Assembly (NCBI RefSeq): GCF_003259155.1
Contig: NZ_QGMQ01000006.1
Coordinates: 1-64,000, forward strand
Reading direction: 5' to 3'
DNA: 64,000 nt
Source: Marinimicrobium alkaliphilum
Lineage (GTDB): Bacteria > Pseudomonadota > Gammaproteobacteria > Pseudomonadales > Cellvibrionaceae
Shown: piece after piece, positions 8,485-15,729 of the stretch
How the letters are laid out: every line of letters starts with the position of its first letter
Numbering within the stretch: the stretch's first letter is position 1
Made by a program: the position numbers and the translations under genes
Notes under the pieces: generated by a model
Told to the model about the DNA's origin: nothing
The model's input: only the letters and a program-made list of their open reading frames with translations
Database searches by the model: none

Positions 8485-9117
8485 GAGCCCGCCCGCCTGT
8501 ACGCCATTACCGATACTCTCCTGACGCCCGGCGCGCACCTGTTTCAGGCTGTGGAAGCGGCCCTGGCAGGTGGCTGTCGCTGGGTGCAATACCGGGACAA
8601 ATCCGGCGACCACGAGCGCCGGGCGCGCGAGGCGCAACAACTGCTCGACCTATGCGAACAGGCCGGTGCGCGCTTGATTATCAACGACGACCTGGCGCTG
8701 GCGCTGCGCGTGGAGGCCCACGGCGTGCACCTGGGCCAGGGCGATGGTGACCCGGCCGAGGCCCGACGGTTACTCGGGCCGACAGCGATTCTCGGGGTCA
8801 CCTGCCACGACTCCCTGCCCCTGGCCCGGCAGGCGGTGGTCAACGGCGCCAGCTATGTGGCCTTCGGGCGCTTTTTCCCGTCGCGCACCAAGCCCGAGGC
8901 GTCGCCTGCACCGCTGTCGCTGCTGCGCGAGGCCCGGGCAGCGCTGCCCAACACCCCCCTAGTGGCGATTGGTGGCATCACCCTCGACAACGCTCACACA
9001 TTGATTGCCGCGGGGGCCGACACTCTCGCAGTGAGCCACAGCTTGTTTGGCGCCGACGCGATCGAGGCGCGTGCGCGCACCTTTACCACCCTTTTCAACC
9101 AACATTCATCGACGTAA
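8482..9117 (+). CDS. thiE: Thiamine-phosphate synthase, apparent AUC start codon
   Basis: Joins HMP-pyrophosphate and thiazole phosphate to thiamine monophosphate. Family motifs are visible: QYRDKSGD, the [12 protein letters not shown] stretch, GVHLGQGD, the [14 protein letters not shown] loop and LVAIGGIT. The reading frame is open upstream of the first in-frame GTG (8551), and the conserved N-terminus ARLYAITD is encoded there. The only well-placed initiation site is ATC at 8482, seven bases after GAGGAG (8469-8474). It gives 211 residues, the usual family length. A CTG at 8497 is the alternative, but it lacks a ribosome-binding site at the right distance. An ATG at 8450 is in another frame. 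Confidence 0.85.
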   Translation: MEPARLYAITDTLLTPGAHLFQAVEAALAGGCRWVQYRDKSGDHERRAREAQQLLDLCEQAGARLIINDDLALALRVEAHGVHLGQGDGDPAEARRLLGPTAILGVTCHDSLPLARQAVVNGASYVAFGRFFPSRTKPEASPAPLSLLREARAALPNTPLVAIGGITLDNAHTLIAAGADTLAVSHSLFGADAIEARARTFTTLFNQHSST

Positions 9118-9129
9118 ACAGGAATTTCC

Positions 9130-10410
9130 ATGAGCCGTTCTGAAACCTTGTTTAGCCAAGCCCAGCGCCACATCCCCGGGGGCGTCAACTCCCCAGTTCG
9201 CGCTTTCAAAGCCGTCGGCGGGACGCCGGTATTTTTCGAGCGCGCTGAGGGCGCCTATCTCTGGGACGCCGACGACCAGCGCTATATCGACTATGTGCTC
9301 TCCTGGGGCCCCATGGTCATGGGTCACGCCCACCCGGTCGTGATCGACGCGGTCATCGAGGCCGCGCGCAAGGGTCTGAGTTTTGGTGCGCCAACTGAAC
9401 GGGAAACCCAGCTTGCCGACCTGCTGTGCGCCCGGGTTCCCAACATGGACATGGTGCGCCTGGTCAACTCGGGCACCGAAGCCACCATGACCGCCATTCG
9501 GCTGGCGCGGGCCTACACCGGACGCGACACCATCGTAAAATTTGAAGGCTGCTACCACGGCCACTCGGACTCGCTCCTGATCAAAGCCGGCTCCGGCGCG
9601 CTGACCCTGGGCGTACCCAGCTCCCCCGGGGTGCCCGAAGTGCTGGCCAAACACACCCTGACCCTGAACTACAACGACCCGGAGCAGGTGCGTCGGGTAT
9701 TTGCCGAAATGGGCGACAAGATCGCCGGCATCATCGTGGAACCCGTGGCGGGCAATATGAACTGCGTGCCGCCCGTGCCCGGTTTTCTCGAAAGCCTGCG
9801 CGAGGTGTGCGACCAATACGGCAGCCTGTTGATCCTGGACGAAGTCATGACCGGCTTTCGCGTGCACCCCGAAGGTGCACAAGGCCGCTACAGCATCAAA
9901 GCCGACCTGGTCACCCTGGGCAAGGTCATCGGCGGCGGCATGCCAGTCGGCGCCTTTGGCGGCCGCCGGGAGGTAATGGAAACCGTTGCCCCCACCGGCC
10001 CGGTCTATCAGGCCGGCACCCTGTCTGGCAATCCGGTGGCCATGGCCGCAGGCCTGGCAACCCTGAGCCTGTTGGCCGACGACGCCGTCTACCCGCAGCT
10101 CTACGCCCGTACCGAGCAACTGATGACCGGCTTGCAGACGCTGGCGGACAAGGCCGGCATTCCCATGACCACCAACCACGTGGGCAGCATGTTCGGGTGC
10201 TTTTTCACCGCCGAGGACAAGGTCACCAACTTCAAACAGGTGATGGCCTGTGATACCGAGCGTTTTAACCGTTTTTACCACGGTATGCTGACCCGGGGGG
10301 TCTACCTGGCACCAGCGTCCTACGAAGCCGGCTTTATGTCCTTCGCGCACACCGAGGCGGATATTCAGGCGACGCTGGATGCGGCCGAAGCGGTATTTGC
10401 GGAGCTTTAG
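9130..10410 (+). CDS. hemL: Glutamate-1-semialdehyde 2,1-aminomutase
   Basis: PLP enzyme that converts glutamate-1-semialdehyde to 5-aminolevulinate, the C5-route entry to haem. The 426-residue length is standard. Visible are the N-terminal [16 protein letters not shown] motif, the [14 protein letters not shown] cofactor loop and the PLP-Asp motif [11 protein letters not shown]. The Schiff-base lysine lies in [19 protein letters not shown]. An AGGAA ribosome-binding site lies just upstream of ATG 9130, twelve bases after thiE. A composite REP-like element begins about 30 bases after its stop. Confidence 0.98.
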   Translation: MSRSETLFSQAQRHIPGGVNSPVRAFKAVGGTPVFFERAEGAYLWDADDQRYIDYVLSWGPMVMGHAHPVVIDAVIEAARKGLSFGAPTERETQLADLLCARVPNMDMVRLVNSGTEATMTAIRLARAYTGRDTIVKFEGCYHGHSDSLLIKAGSGALTLGVPSSPGVPEVLAKHTLTLNYNDPEQVRRVFAEMGDKIAGIIVEPVAGNMNCVPPVPGFLESLREVCDQYGSLLILDEVMTGFRVHPEGAQGRYSIKADLVTLGKVIGGGMPVGAFGGRREVMETVAPTGPVYQAGTLSGNPVAMAAGLATLSLLADDAVYPQLYARTEQLMTGLQTLADKAGIPMTTNHVGSMFGCFFTAEDKVTNFKQVMACDTERFNRFYHGMLTRGVYLAPASYEAGFMSFAHTEADIQATLDAAEAVFAEL

Positions 10411-10441
10411 ACGCGCTCCGGGCGGGTCCGGTGCCTCAGGT

Positions 10442-10529
10442 GTCGGATTACGCCTTCGGCTAATCCGACCTACGAGAAACAGCGTGCCAAGACACAAGTA
10501 GGTCGGATTAGGCCCAGCCGTAATCCGAC
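10442..10529 (+). repeat. Composite REP-like element (two palindromes), copy 1
   Basis: Two palindromes with the same 9-base arms, GTCGGATTA and TAATCCGAC, occupy 10442-10469 and 10502-10529. The linker between them runs CTAC-gagaaacagcgtgccaaga-CAAGTAGG. The same pair with a closely similar linker and flank (gtgcctcag before the first palindrome) recurs at 14608-14693. This is the form of a bacterial interspersed mosaic of REP sequences, probably moved by a RAYT transposase encoded elsewhere. It lies between hemL and the guanidine operon. Confidence 0.8.
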
Positions 10530-10572
10530 AAAACGGCACCAACCCCCCTACAATGTGGCAATGCTCAAGCAG

Positions 10573-10600
10573 GTCGGATTAGCCGAAGGCGTAATCCGAC
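10573..10600 (+). repeat. Solitary REP-like palindrome
   Basis: A single palindrome with GTCGGATTA / TAATCCGAC arms around GCCGAAGGCG. It is the third such unit in the hemL to riboswitch gap and lies 43 bases from the composite copy, in the orientation of that copy's second palindrome. Confidence 0.75.
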
Positions 10601-10749
10601 AAAGCGGCACTGACTCACTTCATACTGGGCCACTTGCACAAAAATACCCCGCACATCGAACCAAATCAGTGCGAAGCACCCTCGAGTCGCACCACTATGG
10701 CGCACAAAAGAGCCTGTTCGCGGACATTCCTGGCCGCTCATGCACCATT

Positions 10750-10776
10750 GCCGAGCCCCGCATAACGGGGGCTCGG
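10750..10776 (+). terminator. GC-rich hairpin in the gap before the guanidine riboswitch
   Basis: GCCGAGCCCCG pairs with CGGGGGCTCGGC around a short loop, with one bulged G. There is no T-run after it, so it is at best a weak or factor-dependent terminator isolating hemL from the guanidine operon. Nothing else recognisable was seen in 10601-10868, and no confident promoter for the operon could be assigned. Confidence 0.35.
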
Positions 10777-10868
10777 CCTGGTTTCGACGTCTTTGGCATT
10801 CATCTTGCGGTAATAACCGCGACACATTGTCCGCACTCTGGTAGTCAGGACAACCGACAATTTGCAAT

Positions 10869-10977
10869 GGAGAGCTAGGGTTCCGACTGCCGACGGCAGT
10901 GACTGGTCCGAGAGCTCTCGACCTCCGCGACTCCTGTGGGTCTGAGGTTACACGGCGGGACAAAAGCCCGGGAGATC
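10869..10977 (+). ncRNA. Guanidine-I (ykkC) riboswitch
   Basis: The segment matches the conserved core of the guanidine-I aptamer. CTAGGGTTCCG (10875-10885) is followed by a short hairpin and GGTCCGAGAG. A second stem (ACCTC 10921-10925 with GAGGT 10944-10948) comes next, then the 3' block ACACGGCGGGACAAAAGCCC (10950-10969) and GGGAGA. It lies about 60 bases upstream of the start of an ABC transporter operon for guanidine, a classical genomic setting. ACCTCC (10921-10926) is complementary to the GGAGGT ribosome-binding site at 11025-11030, suggesting translational ON-switching when guanidine holds the aptamer together. The identification is by eye from known conserved blocks. Confidence 0.93.
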
Positions 10978-11035
10978 GATGGCCTTAACAGCCAGAGTGC
11001 TCCTGTATCCCGACGTTAACCCTTGGAGGTTTGTC

Positions 11036-12085
11036 ATGAAGCGCCTTGCCACTCTACTTTTTGCCGGTCTGGTACCGGTTCTCGCCTCGGCCCATGCGTC
11101 GGCCGATTCCTTCCGTATTTGCTGGTCCATCTATGTCGGCTGGATGCCCTGGGGCTACGGTGCCGAACAGGAAATTGTCAAAAAATGGGCCGACAAGTAC
11201 GACATCGAGATCGAAGTCGTGCAGATCAACGACTACATCGAATCCATCAACCAATACACCCTGGGCCAATTTGACGGCTGCACCATGACCAATATGGATG
11301 CGCTGACCATTCCCGCCGCTGGCGGTGTGGACAGCACCGCCTTGATCGTGGGCGACTTCTCCGACGGCAACGACGGTATCGTACTCAAGGGTAAAGACAG
11401 CCTCGAAGACATTCGCGGCCAGCGAGTCAACCTGGTGGAGCTGAGCGTATCGCACTACCTGCTGGCGCGTGGCCTGGAAAGCGTCGGTATGCGCGAATCA
11501 GATGTGCGCGTGGTCAATACCGGCGATGCCGATATGGTCGCTGCTTACGGCACTCGCGATGTCTCCGCGGTGGTGACCTGGAACCCCTTGCTGAACGAGA
11601 TCTTGCGCGCGCCGGACGCTAACCTGGTGTTCGATTCCTCCCAGATTCCCGGTGAAATCATGGACCTGTTGGTCGTGAACACGGAAACCCTGAAGCAGAA
11701 CCCGGCCCTGGGTAAAGCGCTGGTGGGCGCCTGGTACGAGATCATGGGTCTGATGAGCGGTGACGACGAACAGGCCATCGCCGCCCGCACCGCCATGGCC
11801 GAAGACGCCGGCACCGATCTGGCCGGCTATGAAGCTCAGTTGGCCAGCACTCGCATGTTCTATACCCCCGAAGAAGCCCTGGCGTTGGTCAACAGCGACG
11901 AGTTGTTAGCCACCATGGAGCGGGTGGCGGAGTTCTCCTTCGAACACGGCATTCTGGGTGAAGGTGCCCCCAATGCGCGCTTTATCGGGATCGAAGGTCC
12001 TAATGGGGTGTTTGGCAATGAAGGCAATGTGCGCTTGCGGTTTGATCCGACGTTTATGCAGATGGCCGCGGATGATGAGCTTTGA
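11036..12085 (+). CDS. ABC transporter substrate-binding protein of the guanidine operon
   Basis: Periplasmic binding protein of the NrtA/SsuA-like fold, of the type annotated 'urea carboxylase-associated' (putative urea ABC transporter). In this setting its ligand is probably guanidine. ATG 11036 is preceded by GGAGG at 11025-11029 and begins an obvious signal peptide ending around ASAHASA (residue 23), so the upstream in-frame extension is not used. The mature protein opens with SFRICWSIYVGWMPWGYG, a pattern characteristic of this group. At 349 residues it has the expected size. It is the first gene after the guanidine-I riboswitch, with the permease and ATPase following. Confidence 0.9.
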   Translation: MKRLATLLFAGLVPVLASAHASADSFRICWSIYVGWMPWGYGAEQEIVKKWADKYDIEIEVVQINDYIESINQYTLGQFDGCTMTNMDALTIPAAGGVDSTALIVGDFSDGNDGIVLKGKDSLEDIRGQRVNLVELSVSHYLLARGLESVGMRESDVRVVNTGDADMVAAYGTRDVSAVVTWNPLLNEILRAPDANLVFDSSQIPGEIMDLLVVNTETLKQNPALGKALVGAWYEIMGLMSGDDEQAIAARTAMAEDAGTDLAGYEAQLASTRMFYTPEEALALVNSDELLATMERVAEFSFEHGILGEGAPNARFIGIEGPNGVFGNEGNVRLRFDPTFMQMAADDEL

Positions 12086-12126
12086 TCCATTGTTTTCGCA
12101 CCGCCCCGGAATAGCTCGGTGGCGGT

Positions 12127-12223
12127 GATTGGGTACTCGGGTGTGAGACACGCTGTAAATACATCCCTGTAAGCTCGACGCCGACCTCCTGTCGGCGACG
12201 GTCTCACACCCGAGTACCCAATC
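12127..12223 (+). repeat. Co-varying long-hairpin element, copy A
   Basis: Perfect 23-base inverted arms (12127-12149 and 12201-12223) enclose a 51-base core. The core begins ACGCTGTAAATAC and contains two small hairpins: TACA-TCCC-TGTA, and CGCCGAC-CTCCT-GTCGGCG. Copies B and C share the core plan but have different arms and different inner stems that remain self-complementary. The element fills the gap between the binding-protein and permease genes. I do not recognise a named family. Confidence 0.85.
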
Positions 12224-12293
12224 CCCTCTGACCATCGCGGCCGCACCACCGAAGGGTGGAAACAAACACTGAATAAAGCGAAGAGAGAGTTGA

Positions 12294-13115
12294 ATGAGAC
12301 GGTTGATTAACCTGAAACCTTCCCGATCGGTGGGTGTGATGCTGGGGTTGTTGCCCTTTGCGTTGATTGTGATTATCTATATCGCGGCGTCGGATAAGCG
12401 TCTGGCGGAGAATCCGGACGATCGCTTGTTGCCGAGCTTTACCCAGATGGGTGAGGCGGTTGAGCGGCTAGCGTTTGAGCCGAGTCGGCGCACGGGCGAG
12501 TATGTGTTTTGGGAAGATACCAAGAGCAGTTTGCAGCGTCTGGGCCTCGGGATCGGGATCGCAGCGCTGATCGGTTTCAGTATCGGGACGCTGACCGGTT
12601 CGATTCCCTTGGTGAATTCGCCGCTGTCGCCGCTGTTGACGGTGATTTCGTTAGTGCCGCCATTGGCGCTTTTGCCGATTCTGTTTATTGTCTTCGGCTT
12701 GGGGGAGCTGGCCAAAGTGGCCTTGATTGTCATTGGGGTTGCGCCCTTCATTGCCCGGGACATTCAACGTTCGGCTCAGGAGATTCCCACTGAGCAGTTG
12801 GTCAAGGCACAGACCTTGGGCGCGTCTACCTGGCATATTCTGTTGCGGGTCCTCATTCCCCAGTTGACCCCCCGCCTGATTGCAGCCGTGCGCTTGTCGC
12901 TCGGGACCGGCTGGTTGTTTCTGATCGCCGCCGAGGCCATCGCGTCCACCGACGGCCTCGGCTATCGCATCTTTCTCGTTCGCCGTTATATGTCCATGGA
13001 CATCATTCTGCCCTACGTGGCCTGGATCACCTTTCTTGCTTTCCTGTTTGATTGGCTGCTTGCGCAATTGAGCCGCAAAGCCTTTCCCTGGCATCACCAA
13101 GGAGGTAAGGCATGA
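12294..13115 (+). CDS. ABC transporter permease of the guanidine operon
   Basis: Inner-membrane permease of the binding-protein-dependent type (SsuC/TauC-like), 273 residues with about six hydrophobic helices; the first is at 13-33. The cytoplasmic EAA-like loop that contacts the ATPase is visible as QLVKAQTLGASTWHILLRVL near residues 166-185. A GAGAGAG ribosome-binding site lies before ATG 12294. Its stop overlaps the ATPase start by four bases. Together with the binding protein and ATPase it forms the uptake system for the operon's substrate. Confidence 0.92.
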   Translation: MRRLINLKPSRSVGVMLGLLPFALIVIIYIAASDKRLAENPDDRLLPSFTQMGEAVERLAFEPSRRTGEYVFWEDTKSSLQRLGLGIGIAALIGFSIGTLTGSIPLVNSPLSPLLTVISLVPPLALLPILFIVFGLGELAKVALIVIGVAPFIARDIQRSAQEIPTEQLVKAQTLGASTWHILLRVLIPQLTPRLIAAVRLSLGTGWLFLIAAEAIASTDGLGYRIFLVRRYMSMDIILPYVAWITFLAFLFDWLLAQLSRKAFPWHHQGGKA

Positions 13116-13873
13116 GTGCACCGATGATTGAAGTCAAAAACCTCTGGAAAGAGTACGGCAATAATGTCGTCCTTGAGCGCATGAACCTTCAGGTCAAAGC
13201 GGGCGAATTCATCACTATGGTGGGGGCCTCCGGCTGCGGTAAAAGCACCTTCCTGAAAATGCTGCTGGGCATGGAAGAGCCAACTCGAGGCCAATTGCTA
13301 CTCGACGGCAAACCCATTCCCAACGAGCCGGATCAGGCGCGCGGCATTGTGTTCCAGCAGTACTCGGTGTTCCCGCACCTGAGTGTCGAACAGAATGTGA
13401 TTCTCGCGCGTGAGTTCGAGCGCTCACCGCTGCTGGGCAAGCTCTTTGGTCGCGCCCGGCGCGAGGTTCTTGAAGAGGCGCGCGCGCTGCTCGCCAAAGT
13501 CGGCCTTAGCCACGCGGCCAAACAGTATCCCCACGAGCTTTCCGGCGGTATGCGCCAGCGTCTGGCCATCGCCCAGGCGCTGATTCGCAGACCGCGCATT
13601 CTGTTGCTCGACGAACCCTTTGGCGCGCTGGACCCGGGCATCCGCAAAGATATGCACACACTCGTGCATCAGTTGTGGCAGGAGCACGAGCTCACCGTTT
13701 TTATGGTCACCCACGATATCAGCGAAGGTTTCGCCCTGGGCACCCGGTTATGGGTGTTCGACAAACTGCGTCGCGACGACCAGGCACCCGAAGCCTACGG
13801 GGCCAATATCACTTACGACTTGCCCGTGAACCGGGAATCACTGGCACAGCTAAAGGAGCGTGACTATGGGTAA
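13112..13873 (+). CDS. ABC transporter ATP-binding protein of the guanidine operon
   Basis: 253-residue ATPase of the SsuB/TauB/NrtD type that powers the transporter. Walker A (GASGCGKST), the Q-loop region (FQQYSVFPHL), the signature LSGGMRQR, Walker B (ILLLDEP) and the switch histidine (VTHD) are all intact. It begins inside the end of the permease gene (ATGA overlap) after AAGGAGG. It also overlaps the start of the following DUF1989 gene by eight bases, so the three are translationally coupled. Confidence 0.95.
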   Translation: MSAPMIEVKNLWKEYGNNVVLERMNLQVKAGEFITMVGASGCGKSTFLKMLLGMEEPTRGQLLLDGKPIPNEPDQARGIVFQQYSVFPHLSVEQNVILAREFERSPLLGKLFGRARREVLEEARALLAKVGLSHAAKQYPHELSGGMRQRLAIAQALIRRPRILLLDEPFGALDPGIRKDMHTLVHQLWQEHELTVFMVTHDISEGFALGTRLWVFDKLRRDDQAPEAYGANITYDLPVNRESLAQLKERDYG

Positions 13874-14588
13874 GCCTAAGTACACCACCCGCATTCCCGG
13901 CGCCGGCCATTGGTCGCTGGAAATGCGCCGGGGCAGTTACCTTAAACTGACCGACCTCGAAGGCGGCGCCAATGCCGGCATGTTGTTTTACAACCCGCGT
14001 AACCTGCTGGAGCGCTACAACGGCCCGGACACCCTCAAGTGCCAGCACACCTTCAAGCTGCACAAAGGCCACTGCCTTTACTCGGACATGGGCCGAATTT
14101 TTGCGTCGGTGACCGACGATTCCTTTGGCTGGCACGACACCGTGTGCGGCAACAGTCGCGCCGACCAGGTCGCGCAACGCTGGGGCGCACGGGACTACCA
14201 GAAAGACCGCAACGATTGGCACCAGAACGGCTACGACGCCTTTCTGGTAGAACTGGCCAAATACGGCCTGGGCCGGGCCGACCTGGCCTCGAATATCAAC
14301 TGGTTCAGCAAGGTGGTCAGCGACGCCGAAGGCAATATCCGCCTGGATGACAGCGCCGCCAAAGCCGGTGCCAGCGTCACCTTGCGTTTTGAAATGGATA
14401 CCCTGGTATTGCTGCACGCCTGCCCGCACCCGTTGAGCCGGGCGGAACGCTATCCGTTCAAACCGGTGGAGATCGAGCTGGGTGAGGCCGACCCGGTAAC
14501 CGACGACGACTATTGCCTGAACTTCCGCCCAGAGAACCGGCGCGGGTTTGAGAACAACCGGATTTATCACATTGCCGGGGGGCGCTAG
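13866..14588 (+). CDS. Carboxyguanidine deiminase subunit (DUF1989, 'urea carboxylase-associated protein 2' type)
   Basis: 240-residue member of the DUF1989 family. The tandem DUF1989 pair found with urea/guanidine carboxylases (CgdA and CgdB) forms carboxyguanidine deiminase, which removes ammonia from carboxyguanidine to give allophanate. The longer member of the pair is this one. ATG 13866 is chosen over GTG 13860 because AAGGAG (13853-13858) lies seven bases before it. Family features are the early GSYLKLTDLEGGANAGMLF stretch, the CSxP-like segment HACPHPL and a C-terminal tyrosine-rich end. It is paired with the next gene, from which a REP pair separates it. Confidence 0.88.
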   Translation: MGKPKYTTRIPGAGHWSLEMRRGSYLKLTDLEGGANAGMLFYNPRNLLERYNGPDTLKCQHTFKLHKGHCLYSDMGRIFASVTDDSFGWHDTVCGNSRADQVAQRWGARDYQKDRNDWHQNGYDAFLVELAKYGLGRADLASNINWFSKVVSDAEGNIRLDDSAAKAGASVTLRFEMDTLVLLHACPHPLSRAERYPFKPVEIELGEADPVTDDDYCLNFRPENRRGFENNRIYHIAGGR

Positions 14589-14607
14589 GCGGGCTGGGTG
14601 CCTCAGT

Positions 14608-14693
14608 GTCGGATTACGCTGCGCTAATCCGACCTACAGGAAACACAGTGCCAACGCTCAAGTAGGTCGGATTAGCCGGAGGCGTAATCCGAC
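14608..14693 (+). repeat. Composite REP-like element (two palindromes), copy 2
   Basis: Palindromes at 14608-14633 and 14666-14693 with GTCGGATTA / TAATCCGAC arms. They are joined by CTACAGGAAACACAGTGCCA and a following CAAGTAGG, and the flank and linker are close to those of the copy at 10442-10529. The element sits between the two DUF1989 genes and may protect or process the polycistronic mRNA. Confidence 0.8.
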
Positions 14694-14726
14694 ACAAAAC
14701 CGATTTGACCAGCAGAGGTTCAAACA

Positions 14727-15368
14727 ATGCCACTACAGGAAAGCACACTCAACCCCGACGCCGCCAGCGCCAAACACTGGGTGGGCGCGGGCGATTACTT
14801 TCTCGGGGTTTTAAAAAAAGGCCAGACCGTGCGCATCCTCGACCTGGAGGGCAACCAGGCCGCCGACACCCTGTTTTACAACGCCGAGGACCCGAGCGAA
14901 CACTACAGCGCCATGGACACCGTGCGCGAGCAGGGCAACCTCTATCTGAGCGCGGGCACCGCGCTCATGTCCAACGCCCAGCGCCCGCTGCTCAAGATCG
15001 TCGCCGACACCTGCGGCCGCCACGACACCCTGGGCGGCGCCTGTGCCACCGAGAGCAACACCGTGCGCTACGACCTGGAAAAACGCTGCATGCACGCCTG
15101 CCGCGACAGTTGGATGCTCGCCATTGCCGAACACCCGGAGTACGGGCTGACGAAGCGGGACATTACCCACAACATCAATTTCTTTATGAATGTGCCGGTG
15201 ACCGAAGACGGTGGTCTCACCTTTGAAGACGGTATCTCGGCGCCGGGCAAGTACGTGGAGCTGCAAGCGCAGATGGATGTGTTGATGCTGGTGTCCAACT
15301 GCCCCCAGCTCAACAACCCCTGTAACGGCTACAACCCCACACCGATCGAACTGTTGGTATGGGATTAA
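14727..15368 (+). CDS. Carboxyguanidine deiminase subunit (DUF1989, 'urea carboxylase-associated protein 1' type)
   Basis: 213-residue DUF1989 protein, partner of the preceding gene. Together such pairs make carboxyguanidine deiminase (CgdAB), downstream of guanidine carboxylase. Visible features are the early [18 protein letters not shown] segment that mirrors its paralogue, a [15 protein letters not shown] motif, and the C-terminal [19 protein letters not shown], where Cys and Asn residues are typical of the family. ATG 14727 is followed directly by conserved sequence. A 361-base gap with two structured elements separates it from the carboxylase gene. Confidence 0.88.
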   Translation: MPLQESTLNPDAASAKHWVGAGDYFLGVLKKGQTVRILDLEGNQAADTLFYNAEDPSEHYSAMDTVREQGNLYLSAGTALMSNAQRPLLKIVADTCGRHDTLGGACATESNTVRYDLEKRCMHACRDSWMLAIAEHPEYGLTKRDITHNINFFMNVPVTEDGGLTFEDGISAPGKYVELQAQMDVLMLVSNCPQLNNPCNGYNPTPIELLVWD

Positions 15369-15397
15369 CTCGGGCTGGTGCCCACTTTTGACACTAC

Positions 15398-15499
15398 GGA
15401 ATGGGGTGAAGGGGTGTGAGACACGCCGTGAATACGTCCCTGTAGGCTCGGCACCCGCATCCATGCGGGCGACGGTCTCAAACCCCTTCACCCCATTCC
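15398..15499 (+). repeat. Co-varying long-hairpin element, copy B
   Basis: 25-base inverted arms with one mismatch (15398-15422 and 15475-15499) enclose a 52-base core starting ACGCCGTGAATAC. The inner hairpins are TACG-TCCC-TGTA (one G-T pair) and CCCGCAT-CC-ATGCGGG. The arms are unrelated in sequence to copy A beyond the GTGAGAC/GTCTC ends, yet still pair. It occupies the first half of the gap before the carboxylase gene. Confidence 0.85.
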
Positions 15500-15570
15500 T
15501 CTATCTTAATAACCTTCAGTGGACGACCACTGTCGCAACTGTTGGGTAGGACACAGAGCTTTAATGCGAA

Positions 15571-15674
15571 GGGACTTGGGCAACCCCTTCCCAGACCGTC
15601 ACGCGCGGGACAGCGCGTGCCGAGCCCCCAGGGATGGGTTCACGGCGTGTCTGGGAAGGGGTTGCCCAAGTCCC
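15571..15674 (-). repeat. Co-varying long-hairpin element, copy C (inverted)
   Basis: Perfect 26-base arms (15571-15596 and 15649-15674) enclose a 52-base core that matches copies A and B when reverse-complemented. It starts ACGCCGTGAACCC; the inner hairpins are CCCA-TCCC-TGGG and CACGCGC-TGTCCC-GCGCGTG. Outside the perfect arms, AGAGCTTT near 15556 and AAAGCTCT near 15681 extend the pairing. It lies 72 bases from copy B in the opposite orientation and ends about 55 bases before the carboxylase start. Confidence 0.85.
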
Positions 15675-15729
15675 GCCCCAAAGCTCTTACCCACAGAAAT
15701 TCCTGCGGGACGGCCCGCTGGAGAACACT

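Noticed and set aside
9106-10542. 478-codon minus-strand frame opposite hemL
   Set aside because: Antisense of an unmistakable HemL. The His/Gly/Gln-rich translation is typical of a shadow frame.
10805-10860. Sigma54 or sigma70 promoter for the guanidine operon
   Set aside because: TTGCGG and TTTGCA strings occur, but no -35/-10 or GG-N10-GC spacing fits well, so no promoter was annotated.
10979-11035. N-terminal extension of the binding protein starting at 10979
   Set aside because: It overlaps the end of the riboswitch and would place the clear signal peptide inside the protein; ATG 11036 has GGAGG at the right distance.
15634-15729. N-terminal extension of the carboxylase starting at 15634
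   Set aside because: It lies in the arm of a structured repeat, and the conserved biotin-carboxylase start [11 protein letters not shown] begins at 15730.
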